A stretch of 64,000 nucleotides of DNA from Embleya scabrispora DSM 41855 (lineage in GTDB: Bacteria; Actinomycetota; Actinomycetes; Streptomycetales; Streptomycetaceae): assembly GCF_000372745.1 (NCBI RefSeq), contig NZ_KB889675.1, positions 80,388 through 144,387 on the forward strand, written 5' to 3'. Shown here piece after piece: positions 17,385 through 27,136 of this stretch; position 1 is the stretch's first letter; every line of letters starts with the position of its first letter. Both the position numbers and the translations under genes were made by a program. The notes beneath the pieces are model-generated. The model worked only from the letters and a program-made list of their open reading frames with translations. It made no database searches and was not told the DNA's origin.

Positions 17385-17417
17385 GCCGGCCCCGCCGTCC
17401 CCATCGGCGGAGCCGGC
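17385..17417 (+). terminator. Hairpin downstream of the PLP enzyme
   Basis: Arms GCCGGCCCCGCCG (17385-17397) and CGGCGGAGCCGGC (17405-17417) pair over 13 bp with one mismatch around a 7-base loop, about 55 bases after the stop. There is no U-tract. Confidence 0.55.
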
Positions 17418-17779
17418 CCCGACGACCCGCCGCCCCCCGGCCGGCCGGTCGTCCCGTCGACACCGGCGCCCCCCGCGCCGATCCCGATGGCGTCGCGCCC
17501 CGCCGTTCCCCCGAACGGCGCTCCCCCGAGGCTCCCGTGGGCGCTTCCCCGTGCCGACCACTCTGCCGGTCGGCCCACGGGGCGGACATCCGTACAGGTA
17601 CTCAGAAGCGGGCCCGAGTATCGCCGCCCATATCCGTCTTGATCACGATTTCCGGCCCTGGTCGCATTCGATCGAAAGAAATTTTCCTCACGCGTACAAC
17701 CCTGTGCCCGAGTCGCGAGTCTTATCAATCGTGACCCGCTGGGGGGTGGGCCCGTGGACCGTGGGGAGCGGTCGCGGGA

Positions 17780-17836
17780 AGGTGAGGGGGGATCAGGCCC
17801 GGGGGGCGGGCCTGATCCCCCTCACCTGCATATACG
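17780..17836 (+). promoter_or_regulatory. Palindrome plus -10 box ahead of the phytoene desaturase-like gene
   Basis: Arms 17780-17801 and 17807-17827 pair over 21 bp (AGGTGAGGGG on the left, CCCCTCACCT on the right) with one bulged G and a 5-base loop. TATACG follows at 17831-17836, about 10 bases before the GTG start. The expected -35 position falls inside the right arm. It could be an operator or an upstream terminator. Confidence 0.55.
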
Positions 17837-17846
17837 CTGTGTCACC

Positions 17847-19334
17847 GTGGCTCGCATCGTGGTTGTCGGCGCAGGTATGGGTGGATTGGCGGTGGCCGCT
17901 CGGCTGGCCACGCTTCGGCACGAGGTGACGATCTGCGAACGGTCCTCCGCCACCGGTGGGGCGTCCGGGTCGATCGTCCGGGACGGCTTCACCTTCACCA
18001 CCGGCCCGGGGCTGCTCACGCTGCCGGCCGTCTACCGCGACCTGTTCCTCAAGACCGGTGCCGCGATCGAGGACGTCGTGGACCTGGTCCCGATCGCCAC
18101 CCCCACCCGGGAGTCCTTCGCCGCCGCGAGCGGACCGCGCACCGTCGTCGACATCCCCAACGCGTCCCGGTCCGGCACGCACGACGCGTTCGAGTCGGGT
18201 TTCGGGGCCGGTGCGGGCGACGACTGGCAGCGGTTGCTGCACCGGGCCGGCGAGATGTGGGGCATCACCCGCAAGACCTTCTTCGAGGCGCCGCTCCTGG
18301 CCGATCCGGCCGGGCGGGCCGAGCGGCTGCGCAGCGCGGGCGGACGATCCGACCTGCGCACCACCGCGCCCTGGCGCTCGCTGCGCTCGCTCGGCCGGAC
18401 CCACCTGAGCGACCCGCGGCTGCGCGCCCACCTCGAACGCTTCGCCGTCGAGGCGGGCTGCCATCCCGGCAAGGCGCCCGCGACGCTGGCCACGCTGCCG
18501 TATCTGGAGGAGACCTTCGGGGTGTGGTGGGTGCGCGGTGGCCTGCATCGGATGACCGAGGCGCTGCACGCGCGCTGTGTGCAGCGGAAGGTGAAGGTGC
18601 GCACCGACACCGAAGTGAGCGCGATCGAGCGCGCGGGCGGGCGGGTGTCCGGCGTGCTGCTCGCCGACGGCGGCCGGCTCGACGCGGACATCGTGATCAC
18701 CGACCTGCCCGTCGACCCCCGGGCCGCCGGGCTGCTGCCGGGCCCGAAGGCTTCCGCGGCGGGCCGGGTGCCGGCCTCCTCGGCGATGCTCGAACTGCAT
18801 CTCGCGCTGCGCGGTCGCACCCCCGGGACACCGCACCGCACGTACCTGTTCGCGGACGACCCCGGGCGCGAGCCGGACGCGCTGTTCGCCGACCGGGCGA
18901 CGCCGCCGACTGATCCCACGCTGTGCGTACTGGCTCCCGACGACGAGACGCTGGCCCCCGAGGGACACAGCGCGTGGACGGTACAGCTGCGCGTGCCCCG
19001 ACACGGCCCGGTGGACTGGGATACGGCCGCCGTCCGGGACGAGTGCTCGGCGACCGTGCTCGACCTGCTCGCCCGCCGCGGCCTGGACGTGCGCGACCGG
19101 GTGTTGTGGTCGATCCCGCGCACCCCCGCCGACCTGGCCGGACACACCGGCGCCCCGGGCGGCGAGGTGCCGGGCGCGGGTGCCGACGGTCCGCGCAACG
19201 CGCCGCGCCGGGTGCCGAACCGGTCGGCCGTACCGGGCCTGTTCTCGGTCGGCGCGAGCGCCCACCCGGGCGGCGGCCTGACCCGGGTCGGCATGTCCGC
19301 GGCACTGGTGGCGGAGCTGATCGGGCGCGCCTAG
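17847..19334 (+). CDS. Phytoene desaturase-like FAD-dependent oxidoreductase
   Basis: 495 residues from GTG. The N-terminal FAD-binding motif IVVVGAGMGGLAVAARLA is followed by the GG doublet region ICERSSATGGASGS and the family segment GFTFTTGPGLLTLPAVYRDL. The C-terminal FAD motif is GLFSVGASAHPGGGLTRVGM. This CrtI-like superfamily includes carotenoid desaturases and isomerases; no phytoene synthase gene is present here, so carotenoid synthesis is not established. The polyprenyl synthase 1.5 kb downstream makes an isoprenoid-linked role plausible. Transcript is likely nearly leaderless. Confidence 0.85.
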   Translation: MARIVVVGAGMGGLAVAARLATLRHEVTICERSSATGGASGSIVRDGFTFTTGPGLLTLPAVYRDLFLKTGAAIEDVVDLVPIATPTRESFAAASGPRTVVDIPNASRSGTHDAFESGFGAGAGDDWQRLLHRAGEMWGITRKTFFEAPLLADPAGRAERLRSAGGRSDLRTTAPWRSLRSLGRTHLSDPRLRAHLERFAVEAGCHPGKAPATLATLPYLEETFGVWWVRGGLHRMTEALHARCVQRKVKVRTDTEVSAIERAGGRVSGVLLADGGRLDADIVITDLPVDPRAAGLLPGPKASAAGRVPASSAMLELHLALRGRTPGTPHRTYLFADDPGREPDALFADRATPPTDPTLCVLAPDDETLAPEGHSAWTVQLRVPRHGPVDWDTAAVRDECSATVLDLLARRGLDVRDRVLWSIPRTPADLAGHTGAPGGEVPGAGADGPRNAPRRVPNRSAVPGLFSVGASAHPGGGLTRVGMSAALVAELIGRA

Positions 19335-19353
19335 GGCCCGTCCGGGAGTGTTC

Positions 19354-19647
19354 TCAGCGGGCCTTGGCCCGGCGGCCCTTCGGGCGACGGCCGCTGACCG
19401 TCCAGCCGTGGTGGTACGCCTTGCGCACGTAGCGCGTGGTCAGGAACTGGCCGACCGCGAAGCAGAACACGCCGATGCCCACCAGCACCGGGTTCTTGAT
19501 GCCCACACCCACGGCCACGCCGATGAAGCCGACGAAGGCGAGCACGCGGTAGCGAAACGGTGCGCCGTGCTGCCACAGCACCTCGGTCAGCAACCACAGT
19601 CCGATCGGCACGAACAGGATGTAGAGCACAACCAGGCCGATCTGCAC
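19354..19647 (-). CDS. Small conserved-looking membrane protein
   Basis: 97 residues with three to four membrane segments: about 4-24 (VVLYILFVPIGLWLLTEVLW), 32-48 (YRVLAFVGFIGVAVGVG) and 50-68 (NPVLVGIGVFCFAVGQFL). The tail is strongly basic (SGRRPKGRRAKAR). I do not recognise a named family. Codon bias is good and the gene fills the space between two convergent or parallel genes. It may be co-transcribed with metF upstream. Confidence 0.75.
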   Translation of the reverse strand: MQIGLVVLYILFVPIGLWLLTEVLWQHGAPFRYRVLAFVGFIGVAVGVGIKNPVLVGIGVFCFAVGQFLTTRYVRKAYHHGWTVSGRRPKGRRAKAR

Positions 19648-19730
19648 GGTCGATCCCTTCGTTACCGGCGCGTCGCCTCACATTAGCGCCGCGGCACCGG
19701 AGGGTGAACCGTCGTCGGGAGCGAACCGGA

Positions 19731-20672
19731 TCAGCCGGCTTGGCCCAATCCTTCGCCCGATCGTTCGTGCAGTCCGAGGTTCTGGTAGATCTCGGCGGTC
19801 GCCGTGGATCGATTGAGGGTGATGAAGTGCAGCCCCGGCGCGCCCTCGGCGAGCAGCCGCTCGGACATCCGGGTCGCGAACTCCACCCCGACCGCGCGCA
19901 CCGCCGCCCGGTCGTCCCCGGCCGCCTCGACCGCCGCCGCCAGGTCGGCCGGCACCGAGCAGCCGCTCAGCTCGTCCGCCCGCACCAACGTGGTCGGGCT
20001 GGTGACCGGCATCACCTCGGGAATGATCGGGATGTCGCACCCGGCCGCCGCGACCCGGTCGCGCAGCCGCAGGTAGTCCTCGACCCGGAAGAACATCTGG
20101 GTGATCGCGTAGTCGGCGCCCGCGCGGCACTTGGCCACGAAGTGCCGGATGTCCTCGTCCCAACTCGCCGAGCGCGGGTGCATCTCCGGGAACGCGGCCA
20201 CGCCCACGCAGAAGTCGCCGGACGCGCGCAGCAGTTCGACCAGCTCGATCGCGTACGTGAAGCCGTCCGGGTGGGCGATCCACTCGCCCTTCACATCGCC
20301 GGGCGGGTCGCCGCGCAGCGCGAGCACGTTGCGCACGCCCGCGTCGGCGTACTGCCCGATGATGTTGCGCAGCTCGGCGCGCGAGTGCCCGACCGCGGTG
20401 AGGTGCCCCACCGGGGTGAGCGTGGTCTCGGTGGCGATCCGCTCGGTGGTGTTCACGGTCAGGCCCCGGCTGGAGCCGCCGGCGCCATAGGTGACCGAGA
20501 CGAAGGTCGGCGCGAGCGCCTCGACCCGACGGATGGCGTCCCACAGGGTGCGGGTGCCCTTCTCCGTCCTGGGTGGCATGAACTCGAACGAGAAGGACCG
20601 GGTGCCGTTCGCGAGCAGATCGCGAATGGCCGGGGTTCGACTGATGCGAGTGGATGCGGCACCGAGAGACAT
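19731..20672 (-). CDS. metF: 5,10-methylenetetrahydrofolate reductase
   Basis: Flavin enzyme reducing methylenetetrahydrofolate to 5-methyltetrahydrofolate for methionine synthesis. 313 residues. Motifs [13 protein letters not shown] (catalytic Glu region), [26 protein letters not shown] and [17 protein letters not shown] match MetF. ATG at 20672 has a TAGCCT -10-like box 13 bases upstream, suggesting a short or absent leader. It is divergent from the polyprenyl synthase gene. M. tuberculosis also places a MetF-like gene next to a prenyl synthase. Confidence 0.95.
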   Translation of the reverse strand: MSLGAASTRISRTPAIRDLLANGTRSFSFEFMPPRTEKGTRTLWDAIRRVEALAPTFVSVTYGAGGSSRGLTVNTTERIATETTLTPVGHLTAVGHSRAELRNIIGQYADAGVRNVLALRGDPPGDVKGEWIAHPDGFTYAIELVELLRASGDFCVGVAAFPEMHPRSASWDEDIRHFVAKCRAGADYAITQMFFRVEDYLRLRDRVAAAGCDIPIIPEVMPVTSPTTLVRADELSGCSVPADLAAAVEAAGDDRAAVRAVGVEFATRMSERLLAEGAPGLHFITLNRSTATAEIYQNLGLHERSGEGLGQAG

Positions 20673-20816
20673 GCACGCAGGCTATCGGGCGCTCGTGCCC
20701 GCGAGAACGCCTTCCCACAAGGCGAGACGACCGGGCTGCTCCGGATGGCCGAGTGGACCGCAAGTTAGGCTTCCTCGTATTTCCTCATCGTTTCATCGCC
20801 CTCGACGGAAGACTCC

Positions 20817-21908
20817 ATGGCTGCCGATTCCTTTCCCGTACACCCCCTGGACCGGGACGGGCTGCGGCAGCGCGTCAATGCCGCGCTCGGTGAGTTCATG
20901 GCCCGCCAGGCCGAGGTGCTCGCCGAGGTGGGCGAGGGCATGGTCCCGGTCACCGGGGCGCTGACCGATTTCGTGCTCGACGGCGGCAAGCGGCTGCGGC
21001 CCGGCTTCTGCTATTGGGGATGGCGTGGCATAGCGGGGCCGGCGGCGCCGGACGAGGCGATCGTGCGCGCGGCCACCGCGCTGGAGTTGCTCCAGGCCAG
21101 CGCACTGATCCACGACGACCTGATGGACAGCAGCGACACCCGGCGCGGCAAGCCCGCCGTGCACCGACGGTTCGAGGGACTGCACGGGGCGAGCGGCTGG
21201 GTCGGCTCGGGCGAGTCGTTCGGCTCCGCCGCGGCGATCCTGCTCGGCGACCTGTGTCTGTCCTGGTGTGACGAGATGTTCGGCGCGAGCGGGGTGGACG
21301 ACCGGGCGCTGCGGGCGGCCAAGCCGTTGTTCGATGTAATGCGCACCGAGGTGATGGCGGGTCAGTACCTCGACGTGCTGGAGCAGGCGATGGGCGGCGG
21401 CTCGGTCGAGCGCTCACGGCGCGTGATGCGGTTCAAGTCCGCCAAGTACACGATCGAGCGCCCCCTGCACGTGGGTGCCGCGCTGGCCGGCGCCGACGAG
21501 GCCGCGCTGGCCGCCTACTCCGCGTACGGGCTGCCGCTCGGTGAGGCGTTCCAACTGCGTGACGACGTACTCGGCGTCTTCGGCGACCCCGAACGCACCG
21601 GCAAGCCCGCCGGGGACGACCTGCGGGAGGGCAAGCGGACCGTACTGCTCGCGCTCGCCGGCGAGCGGGCCTCCCGCGCCCAGGCCGAGGTGCTGGACAC
21701 GCTGCTCGGGGATCCGGGACTGAGCGACATCGGCGTCAAGGAACTGCGGGTGGTGATCGAGGACACCGGCGCGCTCGCCGACGTCGAGACGATGATCACC
21801 GAGCTGACCGAGCGGGCCCTCGCGGCCCTGGCCGTCGCGCCGATCGCCGAGGACGCGCGCGAAGTGCTGCGCGAGTTGGCCGACGCCGCAACCGTGCGCA
21901 GCGTCTAG
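20817..21908 (+). CDS. Polyprenyl (geranylgeranyl-type) diphosphate synthase
   Basis: 363 residues from ATG, with GGAAG upstream. It makes linear isoprenyl diphosphates from IPP and an allylic primer. First Asp-rich motif is LIHDDLMDSSDTRRG; the second region is FQLRDDVLGVFGDPERTGKP, followed by GDDLREGKRT. The second motif reads DDVLG rather than the textbook DDxxD, as in many actinobacterial members. DFVLDGGKRLRPG supplies the IPP-binding basic residues. Product length cannot be read reliably. It corresponds in position to mycobacterial idsA2. Confidence 0.93.
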   Translation: MAADSFPVHPLDRDGLRQRVNAALGEFMARQAEVLAEVGEGMVPVTGALTDFVLDGGKRLRPGFCYWGWRGIAGPAAPDEAIVRAATALELLQASALIHDDLMDSSDTRRGKPAVHRRFEGLHGASGWVGSGESFGSAAAILLGDLCLSWCDEMFGASGVDDRALRAAKPLFDVMRTEVMAGQYLDVLEQAMGGGSVERSRRVMRFKSAKYTIERPLHVGAALAGADEAALAAYSAYGLPLGEAFQLRDDVLGVFGDPERTGKPAGDDLREGKRTVLLALAGERASRAQAEVLDTLLGDPGLSDIGVKELRVVIEDTGALADVETMITELTERALAALAVAPIAEDAREVLRELADAATVRSV

Positions 21909-22280
21909 TCGGGCGTCCGAGAGCGGGTCGGCGACGGCGAACGGCGTGCCGGCCGGCGCGGACCGGGGCTGCTCCGACTCGGCCGGCCGGCCCCGGTCGG
22001 GATGGGGGCCGTGCGGGTGGTCGGCGTGGAGCAGCGCCTGTGGCGGGTTGCGGCCGACCAGGTAGATCCCGCCGATCATCGCGGCGAGCACGAGCAGCGG
22101 GAACAGCAGCGCACCGCCGCCGTCCGGTGCCGGGCCCGCGCGCCCGGGCCGTGGCGCGCGGTGTTCGGCGGCGGCGAGCCGGGGACCCGGAATCAGCGAC
22201 TCCGTCGCGGGGTGCGGCAGGTCGTGGTCGCGGGCATCCTCTGCGGACCCCGGACGGAGGCGAACGTCGGGTGTGTCCAT
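21414..22280 (-). CDS. Hypothetical single-pass membrane protein, 3' end uncertain
   Basis: From ATG at 22280 the sequence reads MDTPDVRLRPGSAEDARDHD, then at about 55-77 a membrane segment (LLFPLLVLAAMIGGIYLVG) and a His/Pro/Asp-rich stretch. These first 110-120 residues look coding. The frame has no stop until 21414, which would make 288 residues and overlap the 3' half of the polyprenyl synthase on the other strand. A stop in another frame at 21905-21907 would end it neatly, so a frameshift or a shorter true gene is possible. No family recognised. It lies downstream of thiE. Confidence 0.35.
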   Translation of the reverse strand: MDTPDVRLRPGSAEDARDHDLPHPATESLIPGPRLAAAEHRAPRPGRAGPAPDGGGALLFPLLVLAAMIGGIYLVGRNPPQALLHADHPHGPHPDRGRPAESEQPRSAPAGTPFAVADPLSDARLDAAHGCGVGQLAQHFARVLGDRRDGQGREGPLGQLGDHRLDVGERAGVLDHHPQFLDADVAQSRIPEQRVQHLGLGAGGPLAGEREQYGPLALPQVVPGGLAGAFGVAEDAEYVVTQLERLTERQPVRGVGGQRGLVGAGQRGTHVQGALDRVLGGLEPHHAP

Positions 22281-22366
22281 CCCGGCAGTCTGGCCGCCCG
22301 CCCCGCCCGCTTCGGCCGAAATGCCCCATCCGCCGAGCCAACCACCCGATCGGCGCAGACGTCTGG

Positions 22367-23011
22367 TCAGCGTGCGGCGAGTCGCCGGGCGAATCGCGCC
22401 GTCGCCTCGGCCGGGTCCGCGGCCTCGGTGATCGCGCGCACGACCACCACGCGGTCGGCGCCCGCGTCCAGCACCCGGTCCAGGTTGCCCGAGTCGATGC
22501 CGCCGATCGCGAACCACGGCCGGGTCGGGCGCAGCGCGGCGGTGTAGCGGACCAGGTCCAGGCCCGGCGCGGGGCGGCCCGGCTTGGTCGGGGTCGGCCA
22601 GACCGGTCCGGTGCAGAAGTAGTCCACCCCGGGCTCGACGATCGCCGCGTCCACCTCGGCCTCGGCGTGCGTGGATCGACCGATCAGCAGGTCGCCACCG
22701 ACGATCGCGCGCGCCGCCGGGACCGGCAGGTCGTCCTGGCCCAGGTGCAGCACGTCGGGGCCGATCGTGTGCGCGACGTCCGCGCGGTCGTTGACCGCGA
22801 GCAGCGCGCCGTGCCGGCGGCAGGCGTCCGCGAACACCTCCAGGTATGCGAGTTCGAGGCGGGCCTCCAGGCCCTTCTGCCGCAACTGCACGATGTCCAC
22901 GCCCGCGCCCAGCACCGCGTCCAGGAACGCGGGCAGGTCGCCCTGGCGCTCCCGGGCGTCGGTGCACAGGTACAGACGGGCGGCGGCCAACCGTTCCTGA
23001 CGGCTCGTCAT
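22367..23011 (-). CDS. thiE: Thiamine-phosphate synthase
   Basis: Joins HMP pyrophosphate and the thiazole phosphate to make thiamine phosphate. 214 residues, normal length, TIM-barrel. Motifs: [23 protein letters not shown] (phosphate/pyrimidine site), [53 protein letters not shown] and [10 protein letters not shown]. It follows the Rv2175c homologue by 10 bases on the same strand and is therefore probably co-transcribed with it. The TPP riboswitch serves the other strand. Confidence 0.95.
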   Translation of the reverse strand: MTSRQERLAAARLYLCTDARERQGDLPAFLDAVLGAGVDIVQLRQKGLEARLELAYLEVFADACRRHGALLAVNDRADVAHTIGPDVLHLGQDDLPVPAARAIVGGDLLIGRSTHAEAEVDAAIVEPGVDYFCTGPVWPTPTKPGRPAPGLDLVRYTAALRPTRPWFAIGGIDSGNLDRVLDAGADRVVVVRAITEAADPAEATARFARRLAAR

Positions 23012-23021
23012 CCGCGCGGCC

Positions 23022-23387
23022 TCAGATCGCCAGCGCCTGGGCGCGGCGACGCACCTCGGTCATCCGGTTCTCCTGCAGCGCCTGCACCGGCGTGCCCGGG
23101 AGCGTGTCGTCCGGAGTGAACAGCCACTCCAGCGCTTCCTCGTCGGTGAAGCCCGAGTCCGCGAGCAGGGTCAGCGTGCCGACCAGGCCCTTGACGATGT
23201 TGCCGCCCTGGAAGAAGTCGGCGGGCACCTGGAGGGCCCGGTGCTCGCCGCGGCGCACGGCCAGGAACTTGCGCTCCTTGAGCTGCTGGCGGACCTTCAG
23301 GATGTCCACGCCGAGGATCTCGGCGATGTCGGGGAGTGTCACCCAGGCGGGGACGAGGGCTTCTGTTTTGGCGTCGATCTCGCTCAC
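23022..23387 (-). CDS. Rv2175c-family DNA-binding protein
   Basis: 121 residues from GTG. An N-terminal winged-helix region carries [21 protein letters not shown] (helix-turn-helix) followed by [20 protein letters not shown]; a helical C-terminal part follows. In M. tuberculosis the homologue is a DNA-binding protein phosphorylated on an N-terminal threonine by the kinase PknL, encoded beside it. Here Thr8 (DAKTEAL) could play that part, and a Ser/Thr kinase lies 3.7 kb away. A TAAACT -10 box ends 8 bases before the GTG, implying a leaderless message shared with thiE. Confidence 0.88.
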   Translation of the reverse strand: MSEIDAKTEALVPAWVTLPDIAEILGVDILKVRQQLKERKFLAVRRGEHRALQVPADFFQGGNIVKGLVGTLTLLADSGFTDEEALEWLFTPDDTLPGTPVQALQENRMTEVRRRAQALAI

Positions 23388-23394
23388 CCGACCA

Positions 23395-23400
23395 AGTTTA
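23395..23400 (-). promoter_or_regulatory. -10 box for the Rv2175c-thiE unit
   Basis: Reading the minus strand, TAAACT ends 8 bases before the GTG at 23387, so transcription would begin at or next to the start codon. No clear -35 was identified. Confidence 0.5.
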
Positions 23401-23456
23401 GGTTCCGCACCCGGTCCCGACCGCCGGCGCCCGGCGGTGGGGCGGGCGACGGACCC

Positions 23457-24641
23457 TCAGCGCGCGACCGACTTGAGCGGGTTCTCCGGGTCGGCGAACC
23501 GCTCCCGGTCCACCGGGGTGCCCAGTTGCACGAGCTTGCGGCCCTGGGCCAGGTCGCGCGGCCGGGCGACGGCGAGCAGCGCCGTCAGCCGGTCGCCGGC
23601 GAACCAGCCCGCGGTCCACTTGCCGTCCTCGTCCGCGCCCCGGAAGACCAGTTCGTCGCTCGCGCCGTGCCGGCCGACGTACTGGACCATCCGGCCGAAC
23701 TGGTCGGACCAGAAGTAGGGGACCGGGTCGTACGCCTGGTCGCCGCCGAGCAGGTTGGCGACCAGCACGCGCGGGGCCTGGAGCGCGTTGTCCCAGTGCT
23801 CGACGTTCATTCGGGTGTCGTACCGGGCGGACGGGAAGTCCACGCAGTCGCCGACCGCGTACACCCCGGGCACCGAGGTGGCCAGGTGCTCGTCCACCTC
23901 GACGAAGCCGCGCTCGTTGCGGACCACGCCGGAGTCCGCCAGCCAGTCGGTGGCCGGGCGCACCCCGATGCCGACCACGATCGCGTCGGCGCGCAGCCGG
24001 CGGCCGTCGGCCAGGTGCACCGCGCCCGGCTCCAGCCGGTCCACCCGCGCGCCCAGCAGCAGTTCCACGCCCGCCTCGGCGTACCACGGCACGAACCGCT
24101 CGCCGATGGCGTCCGGGAAGGGCCCGGCGAGCGGGGTGTGCAGGGCCTCGACCACGGTGGTCGGGCAGCCGGCGGCGGCCGCGGCGGTGGCCACCTCGGC
24201 GCCGATCCAGCCCGCGCCGACGATCACCACGTGTGCGCCGGGTACCAGTGCGGCGCGCAGCGCGCGGGCGTCGTCGATGGTGCGCAGCACGTGCACGCCG
24301 GGGACCTCGGCCGCGCCGGGCAGGTGGAGCACCCGCGAACCGGTCGCGATCACCAGCCGGTCGAAGGCGATCGGCCCCGCGTCGGTGTCCACCGCCCCCG
24401 GGCGCAGTCCGGTCGCGGTCCGGCCGAACAGCACCTCGGTCTCCAGCGCGGCCCAGTCCGCCTCGAACGACGTGTCGTCGGACTTGCCGGCGAGCACCTC
24501 CTTCGACAGCGGCGGGCGGTCGTACGGCGCGTGCGCCTCGGCCCCGAGCAGGGTGACGCGACCGGTGTACCCCTGGTCCCGCAGCGCCACCACGGTTTGC
24601 AGGCCGGCCATGCCGGCACCCACGACGAGCACGTTGTCCAT
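23457..24641 (-). CDS. NAD(P)H-dependent FAD ferredoxin-reductase-type oxidoreductase
   Basis: 394 residues from ATG at 24641, with AGGGTG upstream; a GTG lies three codons earlier. FAD motif NVLVVGAGMAGLQTVVALR, second motif YDRPPLSKEVL, NAD(P) motif VVIVGAGWIGAEVA and C-terminal FAD motif GVYAVGDCVDFPS place it in the rubredoxin/ferredoxin reductase group used with P450s and dioxygenases. No partner ferredoxin is adjacent. It is divergent from the riboswitch-controlled thi operon, with about 120 bases between. Confidence 0.9.
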   Translation of the reverse strand: MDNVLVVGAGMAGLQTVVALRDQGYTGRVTLLGAEAHAPYDRPPLSKEVLAGKSDDTSFEADWAALETEVLFGRTATGLRPGAVDTDAGPIAFDRLVIATGSRVLHLPGAAEVPGVHVLRTIDDARALRAALVPGAHVVIVGAGWIGAEVATAAAAAGCPTTVVEALHTPLAGPFPDAIGERFVPWYAEAGVELLLGARVDRLEPGAVHLADGRRLRADAIVVGIGVRPATDWLADSGVVRNERGFVEVDEHLATSVPGVYAVGDCVDFPSARYDTRMNVEHWDNALQAPRVLVANLLGGDQAYDPVPYFWSDQFGRMVQYVGRHGASDELVFRGADEDGKWTAGWFAGDRLTALLAVARPRDLAQGRKLVQLGTPVDRERFADPENPLKSVAR

Positions 24642-24761
24642 GCAGGGCACCCTATGACGCGCCGGGGCGCCGCCGACGAGCAGGGTCTTGACTCAGTCAA
24701 GGACATCTCGGCGCTCTCGGGCGCCCCGGGGCATCCGAAACCGGTGTCGTAGTGTGGAGAG

Positions 24762-24851
24762 GTCACGGGAGCCCGGTGAGACCGGGCTGAGAGGGGGGCT
24801 GCGAGCCCCCGACCGTCCGAACCTGATCCGGGTCATACCGGCGAAGGGAGT
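24762..24851 (+). promoter_or_regulatory. TPP (THI-box) riboswitch
   Basis: The segment before thiO has the conserved TPP aptamer parts: CCGGGCTGAGAGG around 24782-24794 (CTGAGA core) and ACCTGATCCGGGTCATACCG at 24821-24840, followed by GCGAAGGGA. A variable stem (GGGGGCT/AGCCCCC) lies between them. The aptamer ends about 11 bases before the ATG, so thiamine pyrophosphate probably blocks translation of thiO. Strong pattern match. Confidence 0.96.
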
Positions 24852-24861
24852 TCCCCTCACC

Positions 24862-26036
24862 ATGTCGAGCCCCACCATGTCCGAGCGCCCCACCGACGTC
24901 GTCGTGGTCGGCGCGGGTGTCGTCGGACTGTCCGTCGCATGGCGCGCGCGCACCCGCTACAAACTCACGGTCACCGTCGTCGATCCGACCCCGGGCAGGG
25001 GCGCCTCACATGCCGCGGCGGGCATGCTCACCCCCGTCTCCGAACTCCAGTACGGCGAGGAGAACCTGCTCCGGCTGAACATCGAATCCGCCCGGCGCTA
25101 CCCCGAGTTCGCGGCCGAACTGGCCGAGGCCGCGGGCCTGCCCTCGGGTTACCGCACGTGCGGCACGATCGCGGTCGCGCTGGACGCGGACGACCGGGCC
25201 GTACTCAAGGACCTGCACGCCCACCAGCAGCGGCTGGGCCTGCAGTCGTCCTGGCTGACCAGCCGCGAGTGCCGTCGGCTCGAACCGATGTTGTCCCCGG
25301 CGATCACCGGCGGCCTGCACGTCGAGCACGACCACCAGATCGACAACCGCCGGCTGGTCGCGGCGCTGCTCGCGGCCTGCGCGCGGGCCGGCGTGGTCTT
25401 CGTGCGCGAGAGCGTCGAGCGCGTCCTGGTCGCCGACGAGCGCGCGTACGGCGTGCGGACGACCGGCGCACGCGACCTGATCGCCGATCAGGTGCTGCTC
25501 GCGGCGGGCTGCCGCTCGGCGCTGATCCCGGGCCTGCCGCCCGAGGCCATCCCCCCGGTGCGGCCGGTCAAGGGCGAGATCCTGCGGCTGAAGGTGCCGC
25601 CGGCGCTGCTGCCGCTGCTGTCGCGCAACGTCCGGGGCGTGGTCAAGGGCGGCAGCATGTACCTGGTCCCGCGCGCGGACGGCGAACTGGTGATCGGCGC
25701 GACCGAGCACGAACTCGGCCACGACACCGAGGTGACCGCGGGCGGCGTGTACGAACTCCTGCGCGACGCACACGAACTCGTCCCCGGCATCACCGAGCTG
25801 CCACTGGTCGAGACGCTCGCCGGGCTGCGCCCCGGCAGCCCGGACAACGCGCCGATCCTGGGCCGCTCCGCGCTGCCCGGCCTGGTGGTGGCGACCGGTC
25901 ACTACCGGCACGGCATCCTGCTCACCCCGATCACCGCCGACACCGTGGCCGAGGTCCTCGCACACGGCACCACCCCCGAACTCGTCGCGCCCTTCGGGCC
26001 CGACCGCTTCGCGACCGCCGCCCGGAAGGTGATGGC

Positions 26037-26040
<4 letters not shown>
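24862..26040 (+). CDS. thiO: Glycine oxidase ThiO
   Basis: FAD enzyme oxidising glycine to iminoglycine for thiazole formation. 392 residues from ATG at 24862 (a second ATG lies six codons on). FAD-binding VVVVGAGVVGLSVAWRA, GASHAAAGMLTPVSE, substrate/flavin region PVKGEILRLKVP, YLVPRADGELVIGATEHELG and ATGHYRHGILLTPIT identify ThiO. It overlaps thiS by ATGA, and the TPP riboswitch sits directly upstream. Confidence 0.95.
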
Positions 26041-27054
<1,014 letters not shown>

Positions 27055-27136
27055 ACCCGTACGCGGGCAGGTCGGCGGGGGAACCGTGGGGAAGACCGTC
27101 GGCGTCCACAAAGCAGTGGACCCTACACTCCTGAAC

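Larger units (their letters stand above)
17331..17846. other. 516-base intergenic region
   Basis: No convincing gene. It holds a terminator-like hairpin near its start, an unusually A/T-richer stretch at about 17635-17735, and a large palindrome immediately before the next promoter. Confidence 0.6.
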
